A stretch of 7,580 nucleotides of DNA from the NCBI GenBank assembly GCA_002430925.1, contig DJDD01000079.1:1322-8901 (forward strand), given 5' to 3'. The position numbers were made by a program, and so were the translations under genes. The notes under the pieces were generated by a model. The model was not told the origin of the DNA. It ran no database searches and saw only the letters and a program-made list of their open reading frames with translations. Of the stretch, positions 1-5,498 are shown piece by piece (within the stretch, counting starts at the first letter, position 1; every line of letters begins with the position of its first letter). This DNA comes from Flavobacteriales bacterium UBA5933 (GTDB lineage: Bacteria; Bacteroidota; Bacteroidia; Flavobacteriales; Weeksellaceae).

Positions 1-47
1 AATGTTCCCATAAGTGCAAAAACACTTGCAAATAATAATTTTTTCAT
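1..47 (-). CDS. Small secreted peptide, 5' end only (paralogue of 1111-1341)
   Basis: The gene runs off the left edge of the window. Only the first 15 codons and two bases are present, giving MKKLLFASVFALMGT. This is the start of a Sec signal peptide: Lys-Lys followed by a hydrophobic stretch. The 47 bases match the start of the complete small-peptide gene at 1341-1295 in 44 of 47 positions. The three differences are one synonymous change at Leu5, plus Phe6 for Leu and Val9 for Ala. The short A-rich leader before the ATG also resembles the leader of the complete copy, with TTATTAAC and an A-run in both. It lies downstream of the GLPGLI gene at 1047-211 on the same strand, so it starts a second copy of the peptide/GLPGLI module. 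Whether the rest is intact, and whether it keeps the four cysteines, cannot be seen. Confidence 0.8.
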   Translation of the reverse strand, partial: MKKLLFASVFALMGT

Positions 48-100
48 TTTGTTTTTAAATTTAGAGTTAATAAAAATATTAGGTGTTAACACATTGATTT

Positions 101-113
101 TGTTGAATCAACA
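101..113. promoter_or_regulatory. 13-bp palindrome upstream of the partial small-peptide gene (possible operator)
   Basis: TGTTGA-A-TCAACA is a perfect 6+1+6 dyad, 54-66 bases upstream of the ATG at 47. It lies between the terminator-like T-run (139-124) and the gene, where a promoter would be expected. No TAnnTTTG element was found between 48 and 210. The operator reading is therefore only positional, and no copy is visible upstream of the complete paralogue. Confidence 0.2.
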
Positions 114-123
114 TTACTAATCT

Positions 124-173
124 AAAAAAAAAAAAAAAACAATTAACAAAATATTAGTAAAAATATTTTTGTT
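124..173 (-). terminator. Probable intrinsic terminator of the GLPGLI gene at 211-1047
   Basis: Reading the minus strand past the stop at 211, an A+T-rich imperfect stem-loop appears. Its arms are 173-162 and 155-145, AACAAAAATATT pairing with AATATTTTGTT with one bulged base. Five bases later comes an uninterrupted run of 16 T (139-124). A stem followed by a long U-run is the layout of a Rho-independent terminator, although this stem is unusually poor in G+C. The plus-strand A16 run is also the longest homopolymer in the window. The hairpin overlaps a 28-bp sequence repeated at 2375-2402. Confidence 0.5.
142..169. repeat. Non-coding 28-bp repeat, copy 1 (second copy at 2375-2402)
   Basis: This stretch matches 2375-2402 in 25 of 28 positions, in the same orientation; the shared core begins ATTAACAAA. 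Here it lies between the stop of the GLPGLI gene at 211 and the partial small-peptide gene starting at 47, overlapping a terminator-like hairpin. The copy at 2375 lies upstream of the other GLPGLI gene. On the minus strand both contain CTAATA(T/C)TTTG, which resembles a Bacteroidota -7 element but with TA one base closer to TTTG than the TAnnTTTG consensus. Confidence 0.6.
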
Positions 174-210
174 ATGAAAAAAACAATTAAAGCTTATTTA
201 TTTCAAATTT

Positions 211-1047
211 TTATTTTAATTCTATGGGGTTATAAGGTAATTCTTTATGAATAAACGAAGTATCTTCAACTCCAGGACTACTATAAACTTTTTCTACATA
301 TAATTCTGGATTTTTATGAAAATTCTTTTCTGCTTTATAGAATTCTTTTCTACTTATTTTTATTATTTTTCTCTCTTTATGTATGTATATAGAGTTGGGA
401 ATGTTATCAATTGCCTCAGCTACAAAATAATGTTCTTTTTTGTCATCAAATATCTCTAATATTAAACCAGGTAATCCATTAAATAAAAATGGACCATCAT
501 TTAATGGAATATCTTCACTATAGTAAGCTACCCATTTTCTTCCTGCATAATTTAGTGTAGCTTCTTTACAATTGTAGCCTAATATTACTTTATTACCACT
601 TTGCAATTGCCAACTTAAGGCAGGTAATTTATCTATAAATTCATAACTTTTATTATATACTTTTCCTTGAAATGTATATTTATCATTATTCTTAATAATT
701 AATTTATTAAACTTTATTGCTTTACGTATAGGCATAAGTTCATTTAAATCATTTGTATAAATAAATTCATTCTGATTTTTTATATCAAATAATGAATCAT
801 ATTTTAAAAGATTTACATCTGTGAATTTAGATATATTTTTTCCAACTTGTAGTACAGTGATGGTGCTACGTTTTTTATCTTTATTTTCTTTATCAAAAGT
901 AAATGTATATTTGTAGTATATATTCTTAGATGAAATATCTAGTTTTTCAATTTCACTTTTTTCTGATTTAAACTTAATATCTCCTGAAATTTTTTGAGAA
1001 TACCCAAAAGCAGATATTAATAAAAAAAATATTATTTTTTTTAACAT
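211..1047 (-). CDS. GLPGLI family secreted protein (copy 1)
   Basis: A 278-residue protein of the GLPGLI family (TIGR01200 / PF09697, Porph_ging), a Bacteroidota family of unknown function. The family-defining motif is GLPGLI at residues 191-196. It follows CKEATLNYAGRKW (160-172) and AYYSEDIPL. Residues 1 to about 18 (MLKKIIFFLLISAFGYSQ) form a typical flavobacterial Sec signal peptide, so the protein is exported to the periplasm or outer surface. No other membrane segment is seen. Cys160 is the only cysteine. The C-terminus ends PYNPIELK, as in the paralogue at 1458-2303. The N-terminal half is divergent and hydrophilic. The gene starts 63 bases downstream of the small-peptide gene stop, with an 18-bp perfect hairpin between them, so the two may be co-transcribed. 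A terminator-like T16 follows its stop. I assign no biochemical role. Family membership is near certain; a partnership with the small peptide is inferred from position. Confidence 0.93.
   Translation of the reverse strand: MLKKIIFFLLISAFGYSQKISGDIKFKSEKSEIEKLDISSKNIYYKYTFTFDKENKDKKRSTITVLQVGKNISKFTDVNLLKYDSLFDIKNQNEFIYTNDLNELMPIRKAIKFNKLIIKNNDKYTFQGKVYNKSYEFIDKLPALSWQLQSGNKVILGYNCKEATLNYAGRKWVAYYSEDIPLNDGPFLFNGLPGLILEIFDDKKEHYFVAEAIDNIPNSIYIHKERKIIKISRKEFYKAEKNFHKNPELYVEKVYSSPGVEDTSFIHKELPYNPIELK
502..572. repeat. Near-identical 71-bp tract shared by the two GLPGLI genes, copy 1
   Basis: This tract matches 1740-1810 at 68 of 71 positions. It encodes about residues 159-182, from just before the lone cysteine to IPL. 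Of the three differences, one is synonymous (a Leu codon) and two change an amino acid (Val/Ile and Ser/Thr). The adjoining GLPGLILEI segment, whose protein sequence is identical in both copies, differs at four of nine synonymous codons. The abrupt drop in synonymous difference inside this tract suggests recent gene conversion between the copies. Confidence 0.7.
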
Positions 1048-1062
1048 TATTAATAGTTTTAG

Positions 1063-1100
1063 AATACAGATAATTTGTTTCTAAACAAATTATCTGTATT
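1063..1100 (-). other. Perfect 18-bp intercistronic hairpin between small peptide and GLPGLI gene
   Basis: AATACAGATAATTTGTTT (1063-1080) is followed by two bases and then its exact reverse complement (1083-1100). On the minus-strand mRNA the hairpin sits 10 bases after the small-peptide stop (1111) and 15 bases before the GLPGLI start (1047). No U-run follows, so it does not look like a standard intrinsic terminator. Plausible roles are protecting the 3' end of the peptide message, marking a processing site, or restricting translation or readthrough into the GLPGLI gene. Confidence 0.75.
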
Positions 1101-1110
1101 AAATTAAAAT

Positions 1111-1341
1111 TTAGCAACCTTTTGCTTCGTCAAAATAATCAACAGCTTCCATTACTTCCTCACCATTACTATAATTATCTCCACATAAATTATATGTTTG
1201 GCAAGATGTTACTTTAATCCAATGACTACAAGGTGCTGCTTCTTCAGCTTTTACTTCTTCAGTTATTTCAATTTTAGTTTCATTTGCCAAAACAAATGTT
1301 CCCATAAGTGCAAAAGCACTTGCTAACAATAATTTTTTCAT
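1111..1341 (-). CDS. Small secreted acidic peptide with four cysteines
   Basis: A 76-residue protein. Residues 1-19 (MKKLLLASAFALMGTFVLA) form a clear Sec signal peptide with a VLA cleavage site. The mature part is about 57 residues. It begins with an acidic linker rich in Glu (20-36), followed by a cysteine-bearing part with Cys38, Cys47, Cys53 and Cys76. Cys76 is the very last residue. About 13 Asp/Glu against 4 Lys make it strongly acidic. Four cysteines in an exported peptide suggest two disulphides. I do not recognise a named family. The layout loosely recalls small Cys-containing secreted peptides of Bacteroidota such as NVEALA proteins, but that motif is absent. The gene lies between two GLPGLI genes, downstream of a weak terminator (1450-1425) and upstream of a hairpin (1100-1063). 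A second copy begins at 47. Coding status is supported by the signal peptide and by the near-identical start of the paralogue. Confidence 0.88.
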   Translation of the reverse strand: MKKLLLASAFALMGTFVLANETKIEITEEVKAEEAAPCSHWIKVTSCQTYNLCGDNYSNGEEVMEAVDYFDEAKGC

Positions 1342-1424
1342 TTTTTTTCAAAATTAAATGTTAATAATAACTAATTTATATTTAATTTTTTTATTAAAAT
1401 TATGGAAAACCGTAATGTTATGTT

Positions 1425-1450
1425 AAAAAAAATTATAAGAGGAGTATAAT
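1425..1450 (-). terminator. Weak candidate terminator after GLPGLI copy 2
   Basis: Seven bases after the GLPGLI stop (1458), the minus strand forms ATTATA (1450-1445), a 7-base loop and TATAAT (1437-1432). The 3' arm runs straight into a stretch of eight T (1432-1425). The stem is only six A/T pairs, so termination is probably partial. Readthrough would place the small-peptide gene in the same transcript. The remaining bases up to 1342 show no convincing promoter. Confidence 0.4.
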
Positions 1451-1457
1451 AAGTAAT

Positions 1458-2303
1458 TCATTTTAGTTCTATAGGATTATAAGGCATAGGTTTAATTAAT
1501 TCTTCAACTCCTGGAGAAGAATATGATTTACCAAGAAATTCTTCTGGATTATCATAGAAATTTTGAAGTCCCTTTTCAAATTCTTTTCTATCAATTTTCT
1601 TCTTAGGATAAAGATTATCAATATATATAGACATTTTATCAAAATTAATTGCTTCTAAAGAAAAATGATGTTCCTTATTATTATCATATATTTCTAATAT
1701 TAATCCTGGTAAACCACCAAAAATATATGGACCAAAACTTAATGGAATATCTTCAGTATAGTAAGCTATCCATTTTCTTCCTGCATAATTTAATGTAGCT
1801 TCTTTACAATAATAATTACCAATCTTTTTTGTGTTAGAGTTAAGCTTCCAATCTAATTTATATTTGCCATAATTATATTGAAACTTATTAGTATGAATAT
1901 TATTTTGAAAAACAAATTGAAATTCTCCATCAAAAAATTGACCGAAAATAATTGGTTTAAATTTTACTTTTCTTCTAAATTTAAATAAATAATTTATATC
2001 ATTAATAGTATAATTAGTTTTGGAGTTATTAATAGAATCTAAAGCCCTTTCATATAGAAACCTATTATAATCATAAAATTTAGTGTAATCTTTTCCAATT
2101 GATAACAAAGTCAATGCTTCATTTTTTTTTAAAGTTTCTTTATCATTTATATAAGTATATTTATAAAAGGCATTGGTGTTTGATTCTTCTAATTCTTTTT
2201 TTTCAAAATTTTGTTTTTGAAAAGTTGTCCCAATTGGAAATTTTATTTCTTGAGCATTTAGATAGATATTAAATATCAACATTAGATATAATTGTATTTT
2301 CAT
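1458..2303 (-). CDS. GLPGLI family secreted protein (copy 2)
   Basis: A 281-residue paralogue of the protein at 211-1047 and a member of the GLPGLI family (TIGR01200 / PF09697), function unknown. Residues 1 to about 18 (MKIQLYLMLIFNIYLNAQ) form the Sec signal peptide. The conserved block runs from the single Cys166 through KEATLNYAGRKW and AYYTEDIPL to GLPGLILEI at 197-205. YSSPGVE follows at 261-267, and the terminal PYNPIELK is identical to copy 1. Outside these blocks, and especially in residues 20-160, the copies have diverged considerably, so this is an old duplication with a conserved functional core. The start is the first ATG that gives a signal peptide. It is the first gene of the accessory block on this strand, 332 bases downstream of the sdhB stop and beyond a strong terminator, so it must have its own promoter. 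No perfect TAnnTTTG element was found. The 28-bp repeat at 2375-2402 is the best regulatory candidate. Confidence 0.93.
   Translation of the reverse strand: MKIQLYLMLIFNIYLNAQEIKFPIGTTFQKQNFEKKELEESNTNAFYKYTYINDKETLKKNEALTLLSIGKDYTKFYDYNRFLYERALDSINNSKTNYTINDINYLFKFRRKVKFKPIIFGQFFDGEFQFVFQNNIHTNKFQYNYGKYKLDWKLNSNTKKIGNYYCKEATLNYAGRKWIAYYTEDIPLSFGPYIFGGLPGLILEIYDNNKEHHFSLEAINFDKMSIYIDNLYPKKKIDRKEFEKGLQNFYDNPEEFLGKSYSSPGVEELIKPMPYNPIELK
1740..1810. repeat. Near-identical 71-bp tract shared by the two GLPGLI genes, copy 2
   Basis: Partner of 502-572 (68 of 71 identical, same orientation). It encodes about residues 165-188 of the longer GLPGLI protein. The flanking coding sequence is far more divergent, including at synonymous positions, so the high identity is not explained by protein conservation alone. 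Confidence 0.7.
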
Positions 2304-2374
2304 AAGTTTTTTTAAAAAAGAATTATAGCTGTAATAAAAGAGATGTAAAATATTAAATTAACACTTTTATATTG

Positions 2375-2402
2375 ATTAACAAAGTATTAGCAATAATATT
2401 TT
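2375..2402. repeat. Non-coding 28-bp repeat, copy 2 (possible promoter region of the GLPGLI gene)
   Basis: Matches 142-169 at 25 of 28 positions. It lies 72-99 bases upstream of the GLPGLI start at 2303. The arms AAAGTATTA (2381-2389) and TAATATTTT (2394-2402) form a 9-bp dyad around a GCAA loop, perfect apart from one position that pairs as G-U only in plus-strand RNA. The minus-strand CTAATACTTTG within it approximates a -7 element but with the wrong spacing, and no properly spaced TTG was found. It is either a shared regulatory site or a duplicated 3' flank. Confidence 0.5.
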
Positions 2403-2570
2403 ATTGTAAAGTTTACGACAAAAAATTATAGTCCGAAAAATATGTGTTTTTCAGTGACAGTATTAGCCAATAAAAATAACCTTGTAAAGTTATTTTTTGT
2501 TGGATAGTTTGAGAGAAGGATTCGCGATGTAAGCAACAGTAATGTTGCGTTTTATTTCAAATTAATAAAT

Positions 2571-2607
2571 AAAAAAAACGGCAACTTCATTATGTAGTTG
2601 CCGTTTT
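2571..2607 (-). terminator. Intrinsic terminator of the sdhCAB operon
   Basis: On the minus strand, ACGGCAACT and AGTTGCCGT form a G+C-containing stem (2604-2596 with 2586-2578) around a 9-base loop. It is followed directly by a run of eight T (2578-2571). It lies about 30 bases after the sdhB stop at 2636. The stem can be lengthened by flanking A/T pairs (2575-2577 with 2605-2607), so weak activity on the plus strand is also possible. This is the most convincing terminator in the window apart from the mtgA one. Confidence 0.9.
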
Positions 2608-2635
2608 ATATATGAAAAATATTCTGTAAGGATAA

Positions 2636-3406
2636 TTATTCTTGAGAAACAATTTTCGCAGATAAATACTCACGGTTCATACGTGCGATATTATCTAATG
2701 AAATTCCTTTAGGACATTCTACTTCACAAGCACCTGTATTTGTACAGTTTCCGAAACCTTCTAAGTCCATTTGTGCAACCATTTTTTGTGCACGACGAGA
2801 AGCTTCTACTTGTCCTTGTGGTAATAATGCAAACTGAGAAACTTTTGCTCCTACGAATAACATAGCAGATCCGTTTTTACAAGTTGCAACACAAGCACCA
2901 CAACCAATACAAGTCGCAGCATCGAATGCTTCGTCTGCAGCTTTTTTGTTTACAGGAATGTTGTTAGCATCTACAGAACGTCCAGAAGTGTTTACAGAAA
3001 TGTAACCACCAGCTTGTTGGATACGGTCGAAAGAAGAACGGTCAACAATTAAATCTTTAATCACTGGGAATGCAGCAGATCTCCATGGTTCAATATAAAT
3101 TGTTTCACCATCTTTGAACATACGCATGTGTAATTGACAAGTTGTAACTCCTCTATCTGGTCCGTGTGCTTCTCCATTGATAAATAAAGAACACATTCCA
3201 CAGATACCTTCACGACAATCGTGGTCGAAAGCAACTGGCTCTTTTCCTTCCTCAACTAATTGCTCGTTTAATAAATCAAGCATTTCTAAGAAAGAAGAAT
3301 CAGTAGAAACATCTTTTAAGGAATATGTTTCCATTTTTCCTTGAGTATTAGCGTTTTTTTGACGCCAAATTTTCAGCGTTATGCTGATTGTTTTTGATGA
3401 TGCCAT
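2636..3406 (-). CDS. sdhB: Succinate dehydrogenase iron-sulfur subunit
   Basis: A 256-residue iron-sulfur subunit of complex II. It passes electrons from the flavin of SdhA to quinone at SdhC on the inner face of the cytoplasmic membrane. The N-terminal 2Fe-2S ferredoxin domain carries Cys64, Cys69, Cys72 (CREGICGMC) and Cys90. The C-terminal domain has CIGCGACVATC (Cys166, 169, 172, 176) and CTNTGACEVECPKG (Cys221, 227, 231). By comparison with characterised SdhB/FrdB, the 4Fe-4S cluster uses 166, 169, 172 and 231, and the 3Fe-4S cluster uses 176, 221 and 227. All ligands are present and the length is normal. It is the last gene of the operon, 60 bases after the sdhA stop. A 13-bp hairpin lies in that gap, and a strong terminator follows the gene. 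The protein could formally serve as a fumarate reductase subunit, since the type B enzymes are similar. Identification of the family is essentially certain. Confidence 0.97.
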   Translation of the reverse strand: MASSKTISITLKIWRQKNANTQGKMETYSLKDVSTDSSFLEMLDLLNEQLVEEGKEPVAFDHDCREGICGMCSLFINGEAHGPDRGVTTCQLHMRMFKDGETIYIEPWRSAAFPVIKDLIVDRSSFDRIQQAGGYISVNTSGRSVDANNIPVNKKAADEAFDAATCIGCGACVATCKNGSAMLFVGAKVSQFALLPQGQVEASRRAQKMVAQMDLEGFGNCTNTGACEVECPKGISLDNIARMNREYLSAKIVSQE

Positions 3407-3426
3407 AATTCTATATGATATTTTGA

Positions 3427-3460
3427 CATTTTGCTTAATGATTTTTTATTAAGCAAAATG
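3427..3460 (-). other. 13-bp intercistronic hairpin between sdhA and sdhB
   Basis: CATTTTGCTTAAT (3427-3439) and its perfect complement ATTAAGCAAAATG (3448-3460) flank an 8-base loop. On the mRNA the hairpin starts 6 bases after the sdhA stop and ends 20 bases before the sdhB start. It is not followed by a U-run, so full termination is unlikely. It may stabilise or mark the processing of the sdhCA part of the message, or tune SdhB synthesis relative to SdhA. Confidence 0.75.
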
Positions 3461-3466
3461 ATTTTA

Positions 3467-5479
3467 TTATTTATAACTACGAGTTTTTAACTCAATATAT
3501 TTGTAATTCAATTCCTCTTTGTGTAATACCTCAGTATTAATGTCGTCTCCTTTGTATTCCCAAGCAGCAACATAAGTATAGTTCGCATCATCACGTAATG
3601 CTTCTCCTTCTTCTGTTTGGTATTCTTCACGGAAGTGACCACCACAAGATTCGTTACGGTTAAGAGCATCGATAGCCATTAACTGTCCTAATTCTAAGAA
3701 ATCAGCAACACGTCCAGCTTTCTCTAATTCTGTATTCATTCCGTCAGCTTCACCAGGAACTTTTACATCACGGTAGAACTCTTCACGTAAAGCAGCAATC
3801 TCAGCAATAGCTTCTTTTAACCCTTTTTCGTTACGAGCCATACCAACTTTGTTCCACATGATGATTCCTAAACGTTTGTGGAAACTATCTACAGTTTTAG
3901 TTCCGTTATTGCTTAAGAAATGTTGAATTTGATCTTTTACTGCTTTTTCAGCTTGGTCAAATTCTGGCGTATTTGTAGGTATTTTACCTGTACGGATATC
4001 AGCAGATAAATAATCAGCGATTGTATAAGGTAATACGAAATATCCATCAGCTAAACCTTGCATTAATGCAGAAGCACCTAATCTGTTAGCTCCGTGGTCT
4101 GAGAAGTTAGCTTCACCAGCAACGAAACATCCAGGAATTGTAGACATTAAGTTATAATCAACCCATACACCACCCATTGTGTAGTGAATAGCAGGGTAAA
4201 TACGCATTGGGTTTTCGTATGGATTCTCATCTGTAATTTTCCAATACATTTGGAATAAGTTTCCATATTTCTCTTCAATCCATTTTTTACCTAAGCTTTG
4301 GATTTTAGCATCAGAAGGATTTTGATCTCCGTTTGCGAATGCAACCTCACGACCTTTTTTCTTGATTTCTTCAGTAAAGTCTAAGTAAACACCTTCACCT
4401 GTTTCGTTTGCCTCAATACCATAACCAGCATCACAACGCTCTTTAGCAGCACGAGATGCAACGTCACGAGGTACTAAGTTACCAAATGCAGGGTAACGTC
4501 TTTCTAAGTAATAATCTCTATCTTCTTCTTTAACATCAACTGCTTTTTTCTTACCTGCACGGATAGCTTCAGCATCTTCTTTCTTTTTAGGAACCCAGAT
4601 ACGACCAGAGTTACGTAAAGATTCAGACATTAATGTTAATTTAGATTGATTTGTACCGTGGATTGGAATACAAGTTGGGTGAATTTGTACATAACATGGG
4701 TTAGCAAAATAAGCACCTTTTTTGTGAATTTTCCAAGCAGCAGTTACGTTAGAACCCATTGCATTAGAAGATAAGAAATATACGTTTCCGTAACCACCTG
4801 TAGCAACAACTACTGCGTGTGCAGAATGTCTTTCTATTTCTCCTGTAACTAAGTTACGAGCGATGATACCACGTGCTTTTCCATCAACAATAACTAAATC
4901 TAACATTTCGTGACGGTTATACATTTGTATGTGTCCTAAATGGATTTGGTAGTTCATTGCAGAATATGCACCTAATAATAACTGTTGTCCTGTTTGTCCT
5001 TTTGCATAGAAAGTACGAGATACTTGTACACCACCAAAAGAACGGTTATCTAATAACCCACCGTAATCACGTGCAAAAGGAACCCCTTGCATTACACATT
5101 GATCGATAATGTTACCAGAAACTTCAGCTAAACGGTAAACGTTAGACTCACGAGCACGGTAATCACCACCTTTTATAGTATCGTAGAATAAACGATAGAT
5201 AGAATCGTTATCTCCTTTATAGTTTTTAGCAGCATTAATACCCCCTTGTGCAGCAATAGAGTGAGCACGACGAGGAGAATCTTGGTAACAGAAAGCTTTA
5301 ACTTTGTAACCTAACTCTGCTAATGTAGCAGCAGCAGATCCACCAGCTAAACCTGTACCAACAATAATAACATCAATTTTATCACGGTTATTTGGAGCTA
5401 CTAAGTTTAAGTGAGCTTTATGCTCGCTCCATTGTTTTGCGATATCTCCTTGTGGAGATTTAGAATCTAATATACTCAT
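3467..5479 (-). CDS. sdhA: Succinate dehydrogenase flavoprotein subunit
   Basis: A 670-residue catalytic subunit of complex II. It oxidises succinate to fumarate with covalently bound FAD on the cytoplasmic side of the membrane. The dinucleotide-binding fold is at about 36-64 (DVIIVGTGLAGGSAAATLAE). RRAHSIAAQGG at 70-80 carries His73, the expected covalent FAD attachment residue. HPT at 267-269, PRDVASR at 337-343 with the catalytic-type Arg338, and HYTMGG from His432 match the substrate site. GEANFSDHGANRLGASAL at 455-472 is the FAD-contacting signature. The C-terminal helical domain runs from about 500 onward. Length and motifs fit the type B flavoproteins found in Bacteroidota and Bacillus, which are longer than the E. 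coli form. The start codon lies 19 bases after the sdhC stop, indicating one transcript. The sequence is intact, with no missing active-site residue noticed. Fumarate reductase activity in the reverse direction cannot be excluded. Confidence 0.97.
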   Translation of the reverse strand: MSILDSKSPQGDIAKQWSEHKAHLNLVAPNNRDKIDVIIVGTGLAGGSAAATLAELGYKVKAFCYQDSPRRAHSIAAQGGINAAKNYKGDNDSIYRLFYDTIKGGDYRARESNVYRLAEVSGNIIDQCVMQGVPFARDYGGLLDNRSFGGVQVSRTFYAKGQTGQQLLLGAYSAMNYQIHLGHIQMYNRHEMLDLVIVDGKARGIIARNLVTGEIERHSAHAVVVATGGYGNVYFLSSNAMGSNVTAAWKIHKKGAYFANPCYVQIHPTCIPIHGTNQSKLTLMSESLRNSGRIWVPKKKEDAEAIRAGKKKAVDVKEEDRDYYLERRYPAFGNLVPRDVASRAAKERCDAGYGIEANETGEGVYLDFTEEIKKKGREVAFANGDQNPSDAKIQSLGKKWIEEKYGNLFQMYWKITDENPYENPMRIYPAIHYTMGGVWVDYNLMSTIPGCFVAGEANFSDHGANRLGASALMQGLADGYFVLPYTIADYLSADIRTGKIPTNTPEFDQAEKAVKDQIQHFLSNNGTKTVDSFHKRLGIIMWNKVGMARNEKGLKEAIAEIAALREEFYRDVKVPGEADGMNTELEKAGRVADFLELGQLMAIDALNRNESCGGHFREEYQTEEGEALRDDANYTYVAAWEYKGDDINTEVLHKEELNYKYIELKTRSYK

Positions 5480-5498
5480 TTTTTGATATTATTTTTAA

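Larger units (their letters stand above)
2304..2635. other. Gene-free region between sdhB and the GLPGLI/peptide array
   Basis: No coding sequence is supported here on either strand. From left to right it holds a 28-bp repeat (2375-2402), a short dyad GTAAA-G-TTTAC (2406-2416), an inverted repeat GAAAAA / TTTTTC (2435-2440 / 2447-2452), and a longer inverted repeat with arms 2467-2480 and 2489-2503. That longer repeat has a CCAA/TTGG base, a small internal asymmetry and a 9-bp AAAAATAAC/GTTATTTTT stem. Next comes a 6-bp stem GCAACA/TGTTGC with a GTAA loop (2533-2548), and finally the sdh terminator (2571-2607). The density of dyads would fit a structured non-coding RNA or decayed mobile DNA, but neither is established. 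Confidence 0.5.

Noticed and set aside
1349..1356. TAATTTTG on the minus strand, a perfect TAnnTTTG match upstream of the small-peptide gene
   Set aside because: It ends only 7 bases before the ATG, which would make the message essentially leaderless, and no TTG occurs at a suitable distance upstream. Chance match in A+T-rich DNA is likely.
1..2303. Array read as a CRISPR or short tandem repeat
   Set aside because: The repeated units are whole genes with divergent sequences. There are no regularly spaced identical short repeats.
2575..2607. sdh terminator read as an insertion-sequence end
   Set aside because: The stem followed by T8, directly after sdhB, is fully explained as an intrinsic terminator. 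No transposase or target-site duplication is seen.
3061..3255. 64-codon open frame on the minus strand
   Set aside because: It lies wholly inside sdhB in another frame, and its translation shows no recognisable domain.
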